DNA from: Mesorhizobium huakuii
GTDB lineage: Bacteria; Pseudomonadota; Alphaproteobacteria; Rhizobiales; Rhizobiaceae
Assembly: GCF_014189455.1 (NCBI RefSeq)
Contig: NZ_CP050296.1
Location: 1,550,001 to 1,614,000, forward strand
Reading direction: 5' to 3'
DNA length: 64,000 bases
Notes under the pieces: generated by a model
The model's input: the letters and a program-made list of their open reading frames with translations, nothing else
Told to the model about the DNA's origin: nothing
Database searches by the model: none
Made by a program: the position numbers and the translations under genes
Part shown: piece after piece, positions 18,013-26,788 of the stretch
How positions within the stretch are numbered: the first letter of the stretch is position 1
Layout of the letters: each line of letters starts with the position of its first letter

Positions 18013-19023
18013 TTAGGCGGCGTTCTGCGTCGCGGGAAGTTCGAATGCGCCTTCACGCGACAGCCGGATCGTCGTCGTCACGATGGTCTTGCGCGCGGTC
18101 ATGATGTCGGCGAGAGGAATCCCTTCCGACCCCTGTCCGAGTTCGGCTTCGATCATGCGCCGCGACCGTGCGCCGATCGCCGACAGCACCGATTCGGCGA
18201 GCGCGGCCGACGTGCCGCGCAGCGCCAGAGTGACAAGCTCGGTCGACAACCCGTCGAACAAAAGCACGCGCGCCTTCTGGGTGAGCAGCGGCAGGTCGTC
18301 GAAAGCAAACAGACGGGCTCGCACACCGTCGAGGTCGGGCGTGCCGGCGGCTTCCAGATCCTGCATGACCTCCTCGAGCAGCGGCTTGTCCAGCTCGTTG
18401 AGCACGCTGGCGACGCGCGCCTGCCCGGCCGAAGTGTCCTTGGTCGAGGTTTCCGCCAGCACGCTGGCGCGCAGTCGGTTCTCGACGATCCGGGCAGCGG
18501 CGTCCGGAACATTGGCCATCGTCACCATGCGCTTGATGATTTCGCCGCGCATCGGTTTCGTCAGCGTCAAAAGCACACTCGCCGCCGCCTGCGGCGCCAG
18601 CTTCGACAGGACCATGGCCGCCGTTTGCGGATGTTCGCCGGTCAGGAAGGTGCCGAGCCGCGAGGGTTCGAGCTTTTCGAGATCGGGCCAGATCGGCGGC
18701 GGCCCTTCAGGTGCCGCCTCCGGTTTCTTGTTGCCCATGATGGCGCTCATCTCTTCGGGCGACAGCGATTCGTTGAGGATGGTGTCCATCCTGTCGGCGG
18801 AATCGAGCAGGCCAGCCCCTTCGGTGAACTCGGCCTCGAATTCGGCGACGATGCGCTCGAGATCGCTCTGCGGAATGGTCCTGAGCAGCCGGGCGCCCTC
18901 GATCAGCGCCTTCAGCTCTTCCTGCTTGAAGAATTTCAAGAGGCGGCTGGCGGACGGCTTGCCCATCGCCACCAATATGGCGGCCGCCTTCTGTGCACGC
19001 GTCAGGGTCGTCAGCGGCGTCAT
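18013..19023 (-). CDS. fliG: FliG, flagellar motor switch protein (rotor torque ring)
   Basis: 336-residue FliG. The N-terminal FliF-binding part opens TPLTTLTRAQKAAAILVAMG. The middle domain has the E-H-P-Q motif (GEHPQTAAMVLSKLAP), and the C-terminal torque domain carries the charged residues that face the stator (FDDLPLLTQ and the IEAELGQGS segment). I chose the ATG at 19021-19023 with AGAGG six bases upstream; an in-frame TTG 30 bases earlier is possible but its spacing is worse. It lies between fliN and flhB in the minus-strand operon. Confidence 0.95.
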   Translation of the reverse strand: MTPLTTLTRAQKAAAILVAMGKPSASRLLKFFKQEELKALIEGARLLRTIPQSDLERIVAEFEAEFTEGAGLLDSADRMDTILNESLSPEEMSAIMGNKKPEAAPEGPPPIWPDLEKLEPSRLGTFLTGEHPQTAAMVLSKLAPQAAASVLLTLTKPMRGEIIKRMVTMANVPDAAARIVENRLRASVLAETSTKDTSAGQARVASVLNELDKPLLEEVMQDLEAAGTPDLDGVRARLFAFDDLPLLTQKARVLLFDGLSTELVTLALRGTSAALAESVLSAIGARSRRMIEAELGQGSEGIPLADIMTARKTIVTTTIRLSREGAFELPATQNAA

Positions 19024-19069
19024 GCTGCCTCTCGCCTCCACTGCAACCGGCAAGCCCCACCAGCCATAT

Positions 19070-19455
19070 TTAGGCGCCCTTCGTGCCGGCGATGATTTCG
19101 GTCAGCCTGATGCCGAAGCGCGAGGGGTCGCTTTCAAGCACCGTGATCTCGCCGCGCGCGATCTTGCGGCCATTGACCACGACGTCGACCGGTTCGCCGA
19201 TGCGGCGGTTGAGCGCCACGGTCGAGCCCTTCTGCAGCGCCATCAGGTCGGCAACCGCCATCTCGGTGCTGCCGAGGATGATCTGGACATCGACGGGGAT
19301 GTTCATGATGACGTTCGAATTGGCGCCCGCGCCGCCCTGAACGCCGCATCCGGGCGCTGCTCCTCCTCATGCAGAACCCCGCGCAATTCCTCGATGGCGC
19401 GATCGAGCTGCTCGTCCGGCTGGTCGAGCTCTGCTTCCACTTTGGTCTTGGCCAT
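19070..19455 (-). CDS. fliN: FliN, flagellar motor switch C-ring protein (frameshift in this sequence)
   Basis: The N-terminal part begins [20 protein letters not shown] (ATG at 19453-19455) and the SpoA/FliN domain is read in another frame ([20 protein letters not shown] to the stop at 19070). The frames join if one base is restored near 19336-19341, where the coding strand TTCAGG should probably be TTCCAGG, giving a 128-residue protein. The SpoA domain is intact ([23 protein letters not shown]). FliN forms the base of the C-ring with FliM and FliG. The gene starts 18 bases after fliM. The break matches five other G/C-run losses in the window, so a sequence error is likelier than a mutant. 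Confidence 0.85.
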
Positions 19456-19472
19456 GCGTCGTCTCCAAAAGC

Positions 19473-20456
19473 TCAGGCGCGCCCGGCACCGGCCGGCATG
19501 AGCCCATCGATGAAATCCTGCCCGGCATCGAAAGGATGCCTGATTCGGACGGTGTAATTCTGCCCCAGTTTGCCGAACTCGCATACGAACAGCGTCTGGC
19601 CGCGCGCGCTGAGGCGCGCCCGTGATTGCGCCGTTTCGTCGAAGTCGATGACCTGGCCCACTTCGAGACTGGCGAGGTCGCCAAGCGTCAGCCGCGCCAG
19701 CGGCATGGTGGCTTCGAGCGCCACCGTCGAGCGCATCACCTCTTCCGAAAAGCGCTCTCGCCAGCTCGGGCCGTGGTCATCCCCGCCGGCGTTCGCAGCG
19801 CTGTCGCGGCTGGCCAGCACGATGCGCTGCGGCATTGTCACCGTGACGGTGCCGCTGTCAGCTGGCGTCGATATGCCAAGAACGATGCGCAGTGCCGCGC
19901 CATCTCGTAAAACGTGCCGTTTGGCTTCGGCGCCCGACATCGCCCGCGGTACGGGCAGACGCAGGTCGAGCGAGCGCCGCCCCGATCCGTTCAGGGCCTG
20001 CGCGACCTGCTGAAACAGCATGGTCGAGACATCAACCTCGATCTGCGACAGCTCACGCTCGATCGGCGATGCCGGCGTCTCCGGGTCGCCGCCGAACAGC
20101 GTGCAGACCATGATCGCTATCGCCGGCGCATCGATCACCAGGGTCATGGCATCAGAAGACGTGGATGATGCCACGATGGTCATGGCAAACGTATCGCCGG
20201 CACGCGAGCGCGCCTCCGCGACGCGGCTGACCTCGACACCCCTGAGATCGACGGTGACCGGAACGCCGAGCTCACTGGTCAGGCTCTTTTGCAACAGCGG
20301 CGCGGCGCGCTCGGCCATGGCCCGGCCAGTACCGATGACCTGGGCGGCCTCGCCGCTGTCGCCGACCAGACGCTCGATGATCAACGAACGCGCTTGCGCG
20401 GGGCTGCCTGGACTGGTCATGACCGTGTCGGCACCGATCTGTCGTGCATCGCTCAA
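19473..20456 (-). CDS. fliM: FliM, flagellar motor switch protein (rhizobial divergent type)
   Basis: 327-residue protein with a divergent FliM middle domain and a C-terminal SpoA domain ([25 protein letters not shown] ... [17 protein letters not shown]). The usual N-terminal CheY-binding motif is weak, as expected in rhizobia. The start appears to be a TTG at 20454-20456 overlapping the motA stop as TTGA, preceded by AAGAAGG; the next in-frame ATG is 36 bases further on and lacks a clear ribosome site. Position between motA and fliN and the SpoA domain support the name. Confidence 0.88.
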   Translation of the reverse strand: MSDARQIGADTVMTSPGSPAQARSLIIERLVGDSGEAAQVIGTGRAMAERAAPLLQKSLTSELGVPVTVDLRGVEVSRVAEARSRAGDTFAMTIVASSTSSDAMTLVIDAPAIAIMVCTLFGGDPETPASPIERELSQIEVDVSTMLFQQVAQALNGSGRRSLDLRLPVPRAMSGAEAKRHVLRDGAALRIVLGISTPADSGTVTVTMPQRIVLASRDSAANAGGDDHGPSWRERFSEEVMRSTVALEATMPLARLTLGDLASLEVGQVIDFDETAQSRARLSARGQTLFVCEFGKLGQNYTVRIRHPFDAGQDFIDGLMPAGAGRA

Positions 20457-21328
20457 GCGGCCTTCTTCTCGGCGCCGCCGGTGTTCATCGTGCTCTGCTC
20501 GACGGCGTCGATGGTTGGCCGCTCATAGGATGAGATGGTCTTGCGGCCGAATTCGATTGCCACCTGCGGCAGCGCACCGTTCATGTAGGCGAGCAGCGTC
20601 TGCTTGACGATGATGTAGAGGCGGTTCTTCTTCTCGCGCACCGTCTTGATCTTGGTGGCGACGGGCCCGACCACGGCATAGGACAGGAAGATGCCGAGGA
20701 AGGTGCCGACAAGGGCGGCGCCGATCAGGCCGCCAAGGATTTCCGGCGACTGGTCGAGTGCGCCCATCGCCTTGACGACGCCGAGCACCGCGGCGACGAT
20801 GCCCAGCGCCGGCAGGCCGTCGCCGACCGCGACCAGCGCGTGATAGGCCTTCATCTTGTCGGAGCGGATCGTCTGGATCTCCTCGTCCATCAGCGCCTCG
20901 ATCTCGTGCGAGCGGGCATTGCCGATGATGATGATGCGGCAGTAGTCGCAGATGAAATTCATCAGATCGTGATTCTTGAGCACCGTCGGAAAGGCCTGGA
21001 AGATGGCTGATTCTTCCGGATTGTCGATATGCGCCTCGACCTCGCTGCGCGACTTCGAGCGCAATTCGCGCATCAGGCTGTGCAGCACGCCGAGCGTTTC
21101 CAGATAATCCTGTTCCTTCGGCACCGCCTGCTTGAAGGCTTCAAGAATGCCCTTGCCGGTATCCTTGACCGTCTTCATCGGGTTGGCGACCAGGAAGGTG
21201 CCCAGCGCGGCGCCACAGATGACCACGGCTTCCCAAGGCTGGACCAGCACGTGCAGATGCCCGCCCATGGCCATGAAGCCGCCAAGGACGCAGCCGAGCG
21301 TCACCACAAGTCCAATGAGAATGCCCAC
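20453..21328 (-). CDS. motA: MotA, flagellar stator proton channel subunit
   Basis: 291-residue MotA with four hydrophobic segments (first [20 protein letters not shown]; third and fourth around [20 protein letters not shown] and [20 protein letters not shown]). The large cytoplasmic loop carries conserved charged residues ([15 protein letters not shown]). It forms the proton channel with MotB, encoded at 36874. It is the first gene of motA-fliM-fliN-fliG-flhB-orf and is preceded by the shared flagellar element CACACAAG-N9-CTA. The intergenic region is shared with the divergent DUF1217 gene. Confidence 0.96.
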   Translation of the reverse strand: MGILIGLVVTLGCVLGGFMAMGGHLHVLVQPWEAVVICGAALGTFLVANPMKTVKDTGKGILEAFKQAVPKEQDYLETLGVLHSLMRELRSKSRSEVEAHIDNPEESAIFQAFPTVLKNHDLMNFICDYCRIIIIGNARSHEIEALMDEEIQTIRSDKMKAYHALVAVGDGLPALGIVAAVLGVVKAMGALDQSPEILGGLIGAALVGTFLGIFLSYAVVGPVATKIKTVREKKNRLYIIVKQTLLAYMNGALPQVAIEFGRKTISSYERPTIDAVEQSTMNTGGAEKKAA

Positions 21329-21365
21329 GGCAGGTCCTTCCGCATTTCACGTCAGCTGCAAGGGA

Positions 21366-21385
21366 TAGTCCCCGTGCCTTGTGTG
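21366..21385 (-). promoter_or_regulatory. Shared flagellar promoter element (motA copy)
   Basis: On the minus strand CACACAAG, nine bases, then CTA, ending 37 bases before the motA start. It is one of six elements of form CRCRCAAG-N9-NTA, each just upstream of a flagellar operon in this window. Proposed activator/-10 module; see findings. Confidence 0.6.
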
Positions 21386-21434
21386 AGGCTTGAATCCGGG
21401 CGGCCATGGAGCCGAATGTTGGGCGGTTCAGTTT

Positions 21435-21454
21435 CGCGCAAGGAAGTGAGGTTA
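21435..21454 (+). promoter_or_regulatory. Shared flagellar promoter element (DUF1217 copy)
   Basis: CGCGCAAG, nine bases, then TTA, ending 30 bases before the DUF1217 start. It lies back to back with the motA copy on the other strand in the same intergenic region. Confidence 0.55.
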
Positions 21455-21484
21455 TTGTCGCGACATTAAGCTTCGGCCGGAGGC

Positions 21485-22612
21485 ATGACGTTGCTCAGTA
21501 CCTTTACCAGCTATCAGTTGATCACCAAGGACATCGCCAAGTCTATCGACCGCATCGAGCAGCAGCCGACGGTCGATCGCGACACCCAATATTATCTCGC
21601 CAACATTACCAAGGTGAAATCGATCGACGATTTCGTCAACAATGACCGGCTGTTCAAATATGCCATGAAGGCCTACGGACTGGAGGACATGGATTACGCC
21701 AAGGCCTTCATGGTCAAGGCGCTCAAGGAAGGCGTTTCGGATTCCAACAGCTTTGCCAACAAGCTGACCGACAAGCGCTATGCCGCGTTCGTCAGCGCCT
21801 TCAATTTCGCCGCCAACGGCGCCGACGCCACCATCTACAACAAGGCGCAGCAGCTGGTGACGAAGAACTACGCCACGCAGGCGCAGATCGCTGGCCTCGA
21901 CCCGAATTCGGACTATGTGAAGGGCGAGACGACCTACTACCTCGCCAACATCACCAAGGTGAAGTCCGTCGACGATCTGATGTCGAACAGCCGGCTCTAC
22001 ACCTATGCCCTGGCCGCATACGGTCTGGACTCGGCGACCGAGGACAAGGACCTGATCAAGCAGGTCCTACAAAGTAAGGTGAGCGACCCTGACAGCGTCG
22101 CCAACAAGCAGACGAACCCAGCTTACGCAGGACTGGCTGTGGCCTTCAATTTCGAAGCCAATGGCGAGAACGCCACCACCATCAATCCTGCGCAGCAGCC
22201 GACCGTCGATAAGTACCTGCGCCAGACCCTTGAGGAGGATGCCGGTCAGACCAATGAGGGCGTGCGGCTGGCGCTTTATTTCCAGCGCAAGGCGCCTGAC
22301 ATCACCAGCTGGTACGACGTGCTGGCCGACACGGCCCTTGCAAGCGTCGTGCGCACCGCGCTGGGGCTGCCTGATTCCTTCGCCACCGCCGACATCGACA
22401 AGCAGGCGCAGTTGTTCGAGCAGAAGCTCGACCTCACGGATTTCACCGATCCCGCGAAGCTCACCAAGTTCCTCACCCGCTTCACCAGCATGTACGAGAT
22501 CAACAACCCAACCTCGACGGCCGTGACGTCGGTCAGCGTGCTCTTCGCTCAGCCGGTCACGGTGGGCATTTCCACCGACCTGATGATGGCCATGCAGAAG
22601 TTGAAGTTCTGA
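21485..22612 (+). CDS. DUF1217 domain protein of the flagellar cluster
   Basis: 375-residue protein with two tandem DUF1217-type units: Y-Y-L-A-N-I-T-K-V-K-S-(I/V)-D-D at about residues 36-49 and again at about 155-168. Each is followed by an A-Y-G-L block and an A-F-N-F-(A/E)-A-N-G block. There is no signal peptide or membrane helix. It is the first gene of DUF1217-flgF-fliI-orf, with GGAGGC before the ATG and the shared flagellar element upstream. In rhizobia such genes sit between motA and flgF, but the function is not known to me. The position and the secretion-like absence of a signal peptide would fit an exported flagellar component or chaperone client. Confidence 0.8.
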   Translation: MTLLSTFTSYQLITKDIAKSIDRIEQQPTVDRDTQYYLANITKVKSIDDFVNNDRLFKYAMKAYGLEDMDYAKAFMVKALKEGVSDSNSFANKLTDKRYAAFVSAFNFAANGADATIYNKAQQLVTKNYATQAQIAGLDPNSDYVKGETTYYLANITKVKSVDDLMSNSRLYTYALAAYGLDSATEDKDLIKQVLQSKVSDPDSVANKQTNPAYAGLAVAFNFEANGENATTINPAQQPTVDKYLRQTLEEDAGQTNEGVRLALYFQRKAPDITSWYDVLADTALASVVRTALGLPDSFATADIDKQAQLFEQKLDLTDFTDPAKLTKFLTRFTSMYEINNPTSTAVTSVSVLFAQPVTVGISTDLMMAMQKLKF

Positions 22613-22614
22613 TC

Positions 22615-23340
22615 ATGCAAGACAGTCTCTACGTCGCCCTTTCCGCGCAGATGGCGCTCGAGCGCCGGCTCGACACGATCGCCGACAATGTCGCCAACGC
22701 CAACACCGTCGGCTTTCGTGCCACCGGCGTGAAATTCGAGGACCTGGTGTCGGGCACCGGGCAGAAATCGGTGTCCTTCGCCTCGTCGGGCAAGACCTAT
22801 CTTTCGGGCGCCCATGGCCCCCTGACCGAGACCGGCAATCCGTTCGACTTCGCCATCCAGGGCGACGCCTGGTTCGCCATCGACACGCCGGCCGGCACCG
22901 TCATGACCCGCGACGGCCGCTTCTCGATGAACGAGAATGGCGAGCTGATGTCGATCGAAGGCCATCCGGTGCTCGACGCCGGCGGCGCGCCGATCCAGCT
23001 CGACCCCCGCAACGGCCCGCCCAAGGCCGGCGCCGATGGCTCGCTGCGCCAGAACGACCAGCTCGTCGGCTCGATCGGCCTCTACAATTTCGATCCGGGT
23101 GAGAATTTCGTGCGCTACGGCAATTCCGGCATCGTGCCTGCGCGCACCCCCGAGCCGGTCACCGATCGTTCCGATGTCGGCATCGCTCAGGGCTTCGTCG
23201 AGGAATCCAACGTCAATCCGGTGCTGGAGATGACCCGGCTGATCATGGTCCAGCGGGCCTTCGAGAACACCGCCGCCCTGATGCGGCAGACGGATTCCTC
23301 CACCGACGAGGCGATCAAGACGCTCGGCTCGAAGTCGTAG
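22615..23340 (+). CDS. flgF: FlgF, flagellar proximal rod protein
   Basis: 241-residue rod protein. The N-terminal rod motif (SAQMALERRLDTIADNVANANT-V-G-F) and the C-terminal heptad region (GFVEESNVNPVLEMTRLIMVQRAFE) are typical of FlgF/FlgG. Several features favour FlgF over FlgG: its shorter length, its location beside fliI and the existence of a clear FlgG at 26789. Like other rod proteins it lacks a signal peptide and is exported by the flagellar type III system. It starts two bases after the DUF1217 stop. Confidence 0.93.
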   Translation: MQDSLYVALSAQMALERRLDTIADNVANANTVGFRATGVKFEDLVSGTGQKSVSFASSGKTYLSGAHGPLTETGNPFDFAIQGDAWFAIDTPAGTVMTRDGRFSMNENGELMSIEGHPVLDAGGAPIQLDPRNGPPKAGADGSLRQNDQLVGSIGLYNFDPGENFVRYGNSGIVPARTPEPVTDRSDVGIAQGFVEESNVNPVLEMTRLIMVQRAFENTAALMRQTDSSTDEAIKTLGSKS

Positions 23341-23341
23341 A

Positions 23342-24757
23342 ATGTCGCTCGACCGGTCCTCCATCCGTGCACCCGAAAGACAGGTCCAGCCGGCGCCGGA
23401 GGATCGGCTGGCCGCGTTGGAACGGGTTATCAGGCGCTTCAGCAACACCGACGGGCTGGTCAAGCGTGGCGGCCTCGTCACCGAAGTCACGCCCACGCAC
23501 TACAAGGTGCGCGGCCTTTCCGATTTCGCCAGGCTGGGCGACATGGTCGAACAGCGCGGCCAGGCCGGCGCGCGCCGCGGCGAGATCGTCAAGATCAGCC
23601 GTGACGAGATCGTCGTCGCGCCCTTCGAACGCAGCGCCGATGCCGGTATCGGTGACGCCGTGTTCCGCCGGGGACCGCTCGCGGTCGCGCCGCACGGCTC
23701 ATGGCGCGGCCGCACCGTCGACGCGCTCACCCGGGCAATCGATGGCGGTCCGCCGCTGATCAGGGGCGACGACCTGTCGGGCAGTGCCACGACGCCCGGT
23801 GCCATGGCACGGCAGCGCGTCGGCACAGCCTTCATGACCGGCGTCAAGGTCATCGACATCTTCACGCCGCTGTGCTTCGGCCAGCGCATGGGCGTCTTTG
23901 CCGGTTCCGGCGTCGGCAAGTCGACGCTGCTCGCCATGCTGGCCGGTGCCGACGCGTTCGACACCGTCGTCGTGGCGCTGATCGGCGAACGCGGTCGCGA
24001 GGTCCGCGAATTCCTCGAGGACACGATCGGCGACAGCATGGCCAAGACCGTGGCCGTCGTCGCCACCAGCGACGAGAGCGCCATGATGCGCCGGCGCGCG
24101 CCTGACACCGCCATGCGCGTCGCCGAGCACTTTCGCGACCAGGGCCACCGTGTGCTCCTGGTGCTGGATTCCATCACCCGCTTCGCCCATGCGTTGCGCG
24201 AGGTGGCGACGGGAACCGGCGAGCCGCCGGTCGCCCGCGGCTATCCCGCCTCGGTTTTCACCGAACTGCCCAAGCTGCTCGAACGCGCCGGGCCGGGCGT
24301 GGAGGGCCCCGGGGTTGAAGGTAAGGGCTCGATCACCGCCATCATTTCCGTGCTGGTCGACGGCGACGACCACAACGATCCGGTCGCCGATTCCGTGCGC
24401 GGCATCCTCGACGGCCATGTCGTGCTCGACCGCGCGATCGCCGAACAGGGTCGCTATCCGCCGGTCAATCCGCTGTCGTCCATATCGCGCCTGGCCGGCA
24501 AGGCCTGGAGCGTCGAACAGCGCGCTTTGGTGACGCGGCTGAAGTCGATGATCTCGCGCTTCGAGGACACGCGCGACATCCGACTGCTCGGCGCCTACCA
24601 GGGCGGCGCCGACGCCGAGCTCGACATTGCGGTGCGCCAGGTGCCGCTGATCTACGAGGCGCTGACGCAATCGCCCAGGGACCGCCCGTCGGCCGATCCG
24701 TTCTCCGATCTCGCCCGCCATCTCAAGGGAAAGCTGAATGCCGAATCAGGAGACTGA
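23342..24757 (+). CDS. fliI: FliI, flagellar type III export ATPase
   Basis: 471-residue F1-beta-like ATPase. Walker A GSGVGKST (188-195), Walker B around VLLVLDSITRFAHA, and the conserved GERGREVREF and GEPPVARGYPASVF blocks identify FliI. It energises export with the FlhA/FlhB gate. Its ATG begins right after the flgF stop and its 3' end overlaps the next gene by 20 bases. It is complete with no break. Confidence 0.96.
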   Translation: MSLDRSSIRAPERQVQPAPEDRLAALERVIRRFSNTDGLVKRGGLVTEVTPTHYKVRGLSDFARLGDMVEQRGQAGARRGEIVKISRDEIVVAPFERSADAGIGDAVFRRGPLAVAPHGSWRGRTVDALTRAIDGGPPLIRGDDLSGSATTPGAMARQRVGTAFMTGVKVIDIFTPLCFGQRMGVFAGSGVGKSTLLAMLAGADAFDTVVVALIGERGREVREFLEDTIGDSMAKTVAVVATSDESAMMRRRAPDTAMRVAEHFRDQGHRVLLVLDSITRFAHALREVATGTGEPPVARGYPASVFTELPKLLERAGPGVEGPGVEGKGSITAIISVLVDGDDHNDPVADSVRGILDGHVVLDRAIAEQGRYPPVNPLSSISRLAGKAWSVEQRALVTRLKSMISRFEDTRDIRLLGAYQGGADAELDIAVRQVPLIYEALTQSPRDRPSADPFSDLARHLKGKLNAESGD

Positions 24758-25571
24758 ACGCCAATATACCGAGCGCATCCTGAACGAGATGATCGCCGAG
24801 GCGAACGCCGCCGAGGAAGCCCGGGCCGCGGAGGAAAGGGCCGCCAAGGCAAAGGCCGCCAGCGCCATAGCCGCCAAGACCGCGGCTGTTCTGGCCAGGG
24901 CCGCCAAGCCGATTCTACCCAGATCCGAGCCTGTGGCTCGGGCTGCCGTGCCCACCATGTCTGTGGCTCCCGGTGTCGAGGCAGCCGGGACAACGCAGGC
25001 AAGCCGCGAATCGCTGATCGACGGCCTGTTTCCGGTCACCGAATGGCCGCAACCGCCTAAGGCGCAGTTTCCAAAGTTGAGCAAGAAGCCAGACCGGCGC
25101 AGCGACTTCGTCATCGCCGCGCTCGGCGTAACGCTCGGCCTGATCTGCGCGCTGTTTCCCTGGTATATCTTCTTCAACCAGGAGCAGTTCGGCGTTCAGG
25201 CGATCAAGTTTGGCGGCACCGGTACCAATTCGGGACGCGAGGGCGGCGGCGTGGTCGCCTCGCGCAGCGCGCCGCTGACAGCCAAGGACCTTCCCAACAC
25301 CAGCATCGACCTATTCGCCACCGGAACGGTGCAGGATGACGCCACCCCGGCACAGCCGCCTGGCGACCAGCCCTTCCCCGCCGATGTCGCGAAATTCCGC
25401 ATGGTCCATGTCGCCAACGGCCGCGCCATGATCGAGGACGACACCGGCCTGTGGATCGTCCAGCGCGGCTCGACGCTGCCGGACTCAAGCACGGTGTCGT
25501 CGATCGAGCAGCGCAACGGCAAATGGGTCATGCTGACCAGCGCCAACCAGGTGATCCAGCTTTCCAGGTGA
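24738..25571 (+). CDS. Hypothetical flagellar-operon protein, Ala-rich with one membrane helix
   Basis: 277 residues. The N-terminal third is Ala/Lys/Glu-rich and probably a helical or coiled region (NAAEEARAAEERAAKAKAAS). A single transmembrane segment lies around residues 128-150 (IAALGVTLGLICALFPWYIFF). The remaining part would face the periplasm, and its end (GLWIVQRGSTLPDSSTVSSIEQRNGKWVMLTS) resembles a small beta domain. It overlaps fliI by 20 bases and is the last gene of that unit. From memory, a hypothetical gene sits in the same place after fliI in Sinorhizobium. Topology suggests a membrane-anchored accessory of the export or basal body; no family was recognised. Confidence 0.75.
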   Translation: MPNQETERQYTERILNEMIAEANAAEEARAAEERAAKAKAASAIAAKTAAVLARAAKPILPRSEPVARAAVPTMSVAPGVEAAGTTQASRESLIDGLFPVTEWPQPPKAQFPKLSKKPDRRSDFVIAALGVTLGLICALFPWYIFFNQEQFGVQAIKFGGTGTNSGREGGGVVASRSAPLTAKDLPNTSIDLFATGTVQDDATPAQPPGDQPFPADVAKFRMVHVANGRAMIEDDTGLWIVQRGSTLPDSSTVSSIEQRNGKWVMLTSANQVIQLSR

Positions 25572-25587
25572 GGCCGTCGCGGTACGG

Positions 25588-25607
25588 CCTTGCGGTCGCC
25601 CGCAAGG
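25588..25607. repeat. Inverted repeat CCTTGCGG-TCGC-CCGCAAGG upstream of flgB
   Basis: Perfect 8-base arms with a 4-base loop, 16 bases after the preceding stop. It may end the fliI unit transcript (no T-run). Its right arm CCGCAAGG also provides a CGCAAG one helical turn before the shared flagellar element. Confidence 0.55.
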
Positions 25608-25609
25608 TC

Positions 25610-25629
25610 CGCGCAAGACTGGCGGCCTA
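25610..25629 (+). promoter_or_regulatory. Shared flagellar promoter element (flgB copy)
   Basis: CGCGCAAG, nine bases, then CTA, ending 28 bases before flgB. A second CGCAAG lies exactly 11 bases upstream (25601-25606 against 25612-25617), the spacing expected of tandem sites for an OmpR-type regulator such as FtcR. Confidence 0.6.
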
Positions 25630-25657
25630 GTCTTTGGGCACATGCCCGGAGATTCCC

Positions 25658-26038
25658 ATGGAGCCTGTTTCCCTTTTCGATCTCGCCGCCAAGCAAGCGC
25701 AGTGGCTTTCCGTGCGCCAGTCGGCGATCGCCGGCAACATCGCCAACGCCAACACGCCGGGCTACACGGCAAACGATGTCGAGCCCTTCGAAAAGGTGCT
25801 CGACCGCACCGCGGTGTCGCTGCAGACCACCGAGGCCGGCCATCTCGGCAGCGCCGCGACCAATGCCGGCTTCACCATCAAGCCGCAGGAAGATGACGGC
25901 GTAGTCATGCCGTCCAAGAACACCGTCGTGCTTGAGGACCAGCTTCTCAAGGCCGGCGAGGTGCGCCGCTCCTTCGAGCTCAACACGGCGATCGTCAAAG
26001 CCTTCCACTCGATGATGATGATGGCGGTGAAGAGCTGA
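25658..26038 (+). CDS. flgB: FlgB, flagellar proximal rod protein
   Basis: 126-residue rod protein with the N-terminal motif [23 protein letters not shown] and a C-terminal heptad stretch ([19 protein letters not shown]). I prefer the ATG at 25658 ([10 protein letters not shown]) over one 24 bases upstream, because GGAG lies eight bases before it and it matches FlgB length. First gene of the ten-gene rod/ring operon flgB to fliP. Confidence 0.93.
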   Translation: MEPVSLFDLAAKQAQWLSVRQSAIAGNIANANTPGYTANDVEPFEKVLDRTAVSLQTTEAGHLGSAATNAGFTIKPQEDDGVVMPSKNTVVLEDQLLKAGEVRRSFELNTAIVKAFHSMMMMAVKS

Positions 26039-26040
26039 CC

Positions 26041-26457
26041 ATGGACGCACTGACCGCAGCACTGAAAGTCGCAGCATCCGGCCTCGGCGCCCAGTCCGAG
26101 CGCCTGCGTGTGGTTTCGGAAAACCTCGCCAATGCCCAGTCGACCGGCACCACGCCCGGCGCCGACCCCTATCGCCGCAAGACCATCAGCTTCGTCTCCG
26201 AGCTCGACCGGGCCTCCGGCAGCTCGACGGTTGAAGTGAACTCGATCGACCGCGATCCGAGTATCTTTCCCGTCGAATTTCAGCCCGGCAACGAAGCCGC
26301 CGACGAGAAGGGCTACGTCAAGATGCCCAACGTCAACGTGCTGATCGAAATGGCCGACATGACCGAGGCCAACCGCTCCTACGAGGCCAACCTGCAAGTC
26401 GTGAAGCAGGCGCGCGACCTCATTTCAATGACCATCGACCTGATGAGGAACCAATGA
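26041..26457 (+). CDS. flgC: FlgC, flagellar proximal rod protein
   Basis: 138-residue rod protein: N-terminal [25 protein letters not shown], the Y-R-R-K block ([10 protein letters not shown]) and the C-terminal segment [22 protein letters not shown], all characteristic of FlgC. It starts two bases after flgB, and its last codons overlap fliE. Exported by the flagellar type III system. Confidence 0.94.
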   Translation: MDALTAALKVAASGLGAQSERLRVVSENLANAQSTGTTPGADPYRRKTISFVSELDRASGSSTVEVNSIDRDPSIFPVEFQPGNEAADEKGYVKMPNVNVLIEMADMTEANRSYEANLQVVKQARDLISMTIDLMRNQ

Positions 26458-26777
26458 TCGTGAGTGGCATCGGCGCGCTTAACCTGAAGCCCGGGCTGGG
26501 CGATACGGCGACCGACATGCTTCAGGGCGGTGTCGCGCCGGCGACAGCCGGCAACCTTGGCACCTCCTTCGCCGAAGCGGTGAGCCAGGCAGCCTCCAAG
26601 ACCGTCAACACGCTGCAGAATGCCGAGCAGGTGTCGCTCCAGGCGCTCAAGGGCGATGCCGACACGCGCCAGGTCGTCGATGCCGTGATGAGCGCTCAGC
26701 AGGCGCTTCAGACCGCCGTCGCCATCCGCGACAAGGTCGTTTCGGCCTATCTCGAAGTCAGTCGAATGGGTATTTGA
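26454..26777 (+). CDS. fliE: FliE, flagellar MS-ring/rod junction protein
   Basis: 107-residue FliE. The C-terminal half carries the family pattern ([23 protein letters not shown], then [34 protein letters not shown]). It links the MS ring FliF to the proximal rod and is an early export substrate. The ATG overlaps the flgC stop (ATGA). FliF itself is encoded 8 kb downstream. Confidence 0.93.
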   Translation: MIVSGIGALNLKPGLGDTATDMLQGGVAPATAGNLGTSFAEAVSQAASKTVNTLQNAEQVSLQALKGDADTRQVVDAVMSAQQALQTAVAIRDKVVSAYLEVSRMGI

Positions 26778-26788
26778 GGAGTTAGGGC

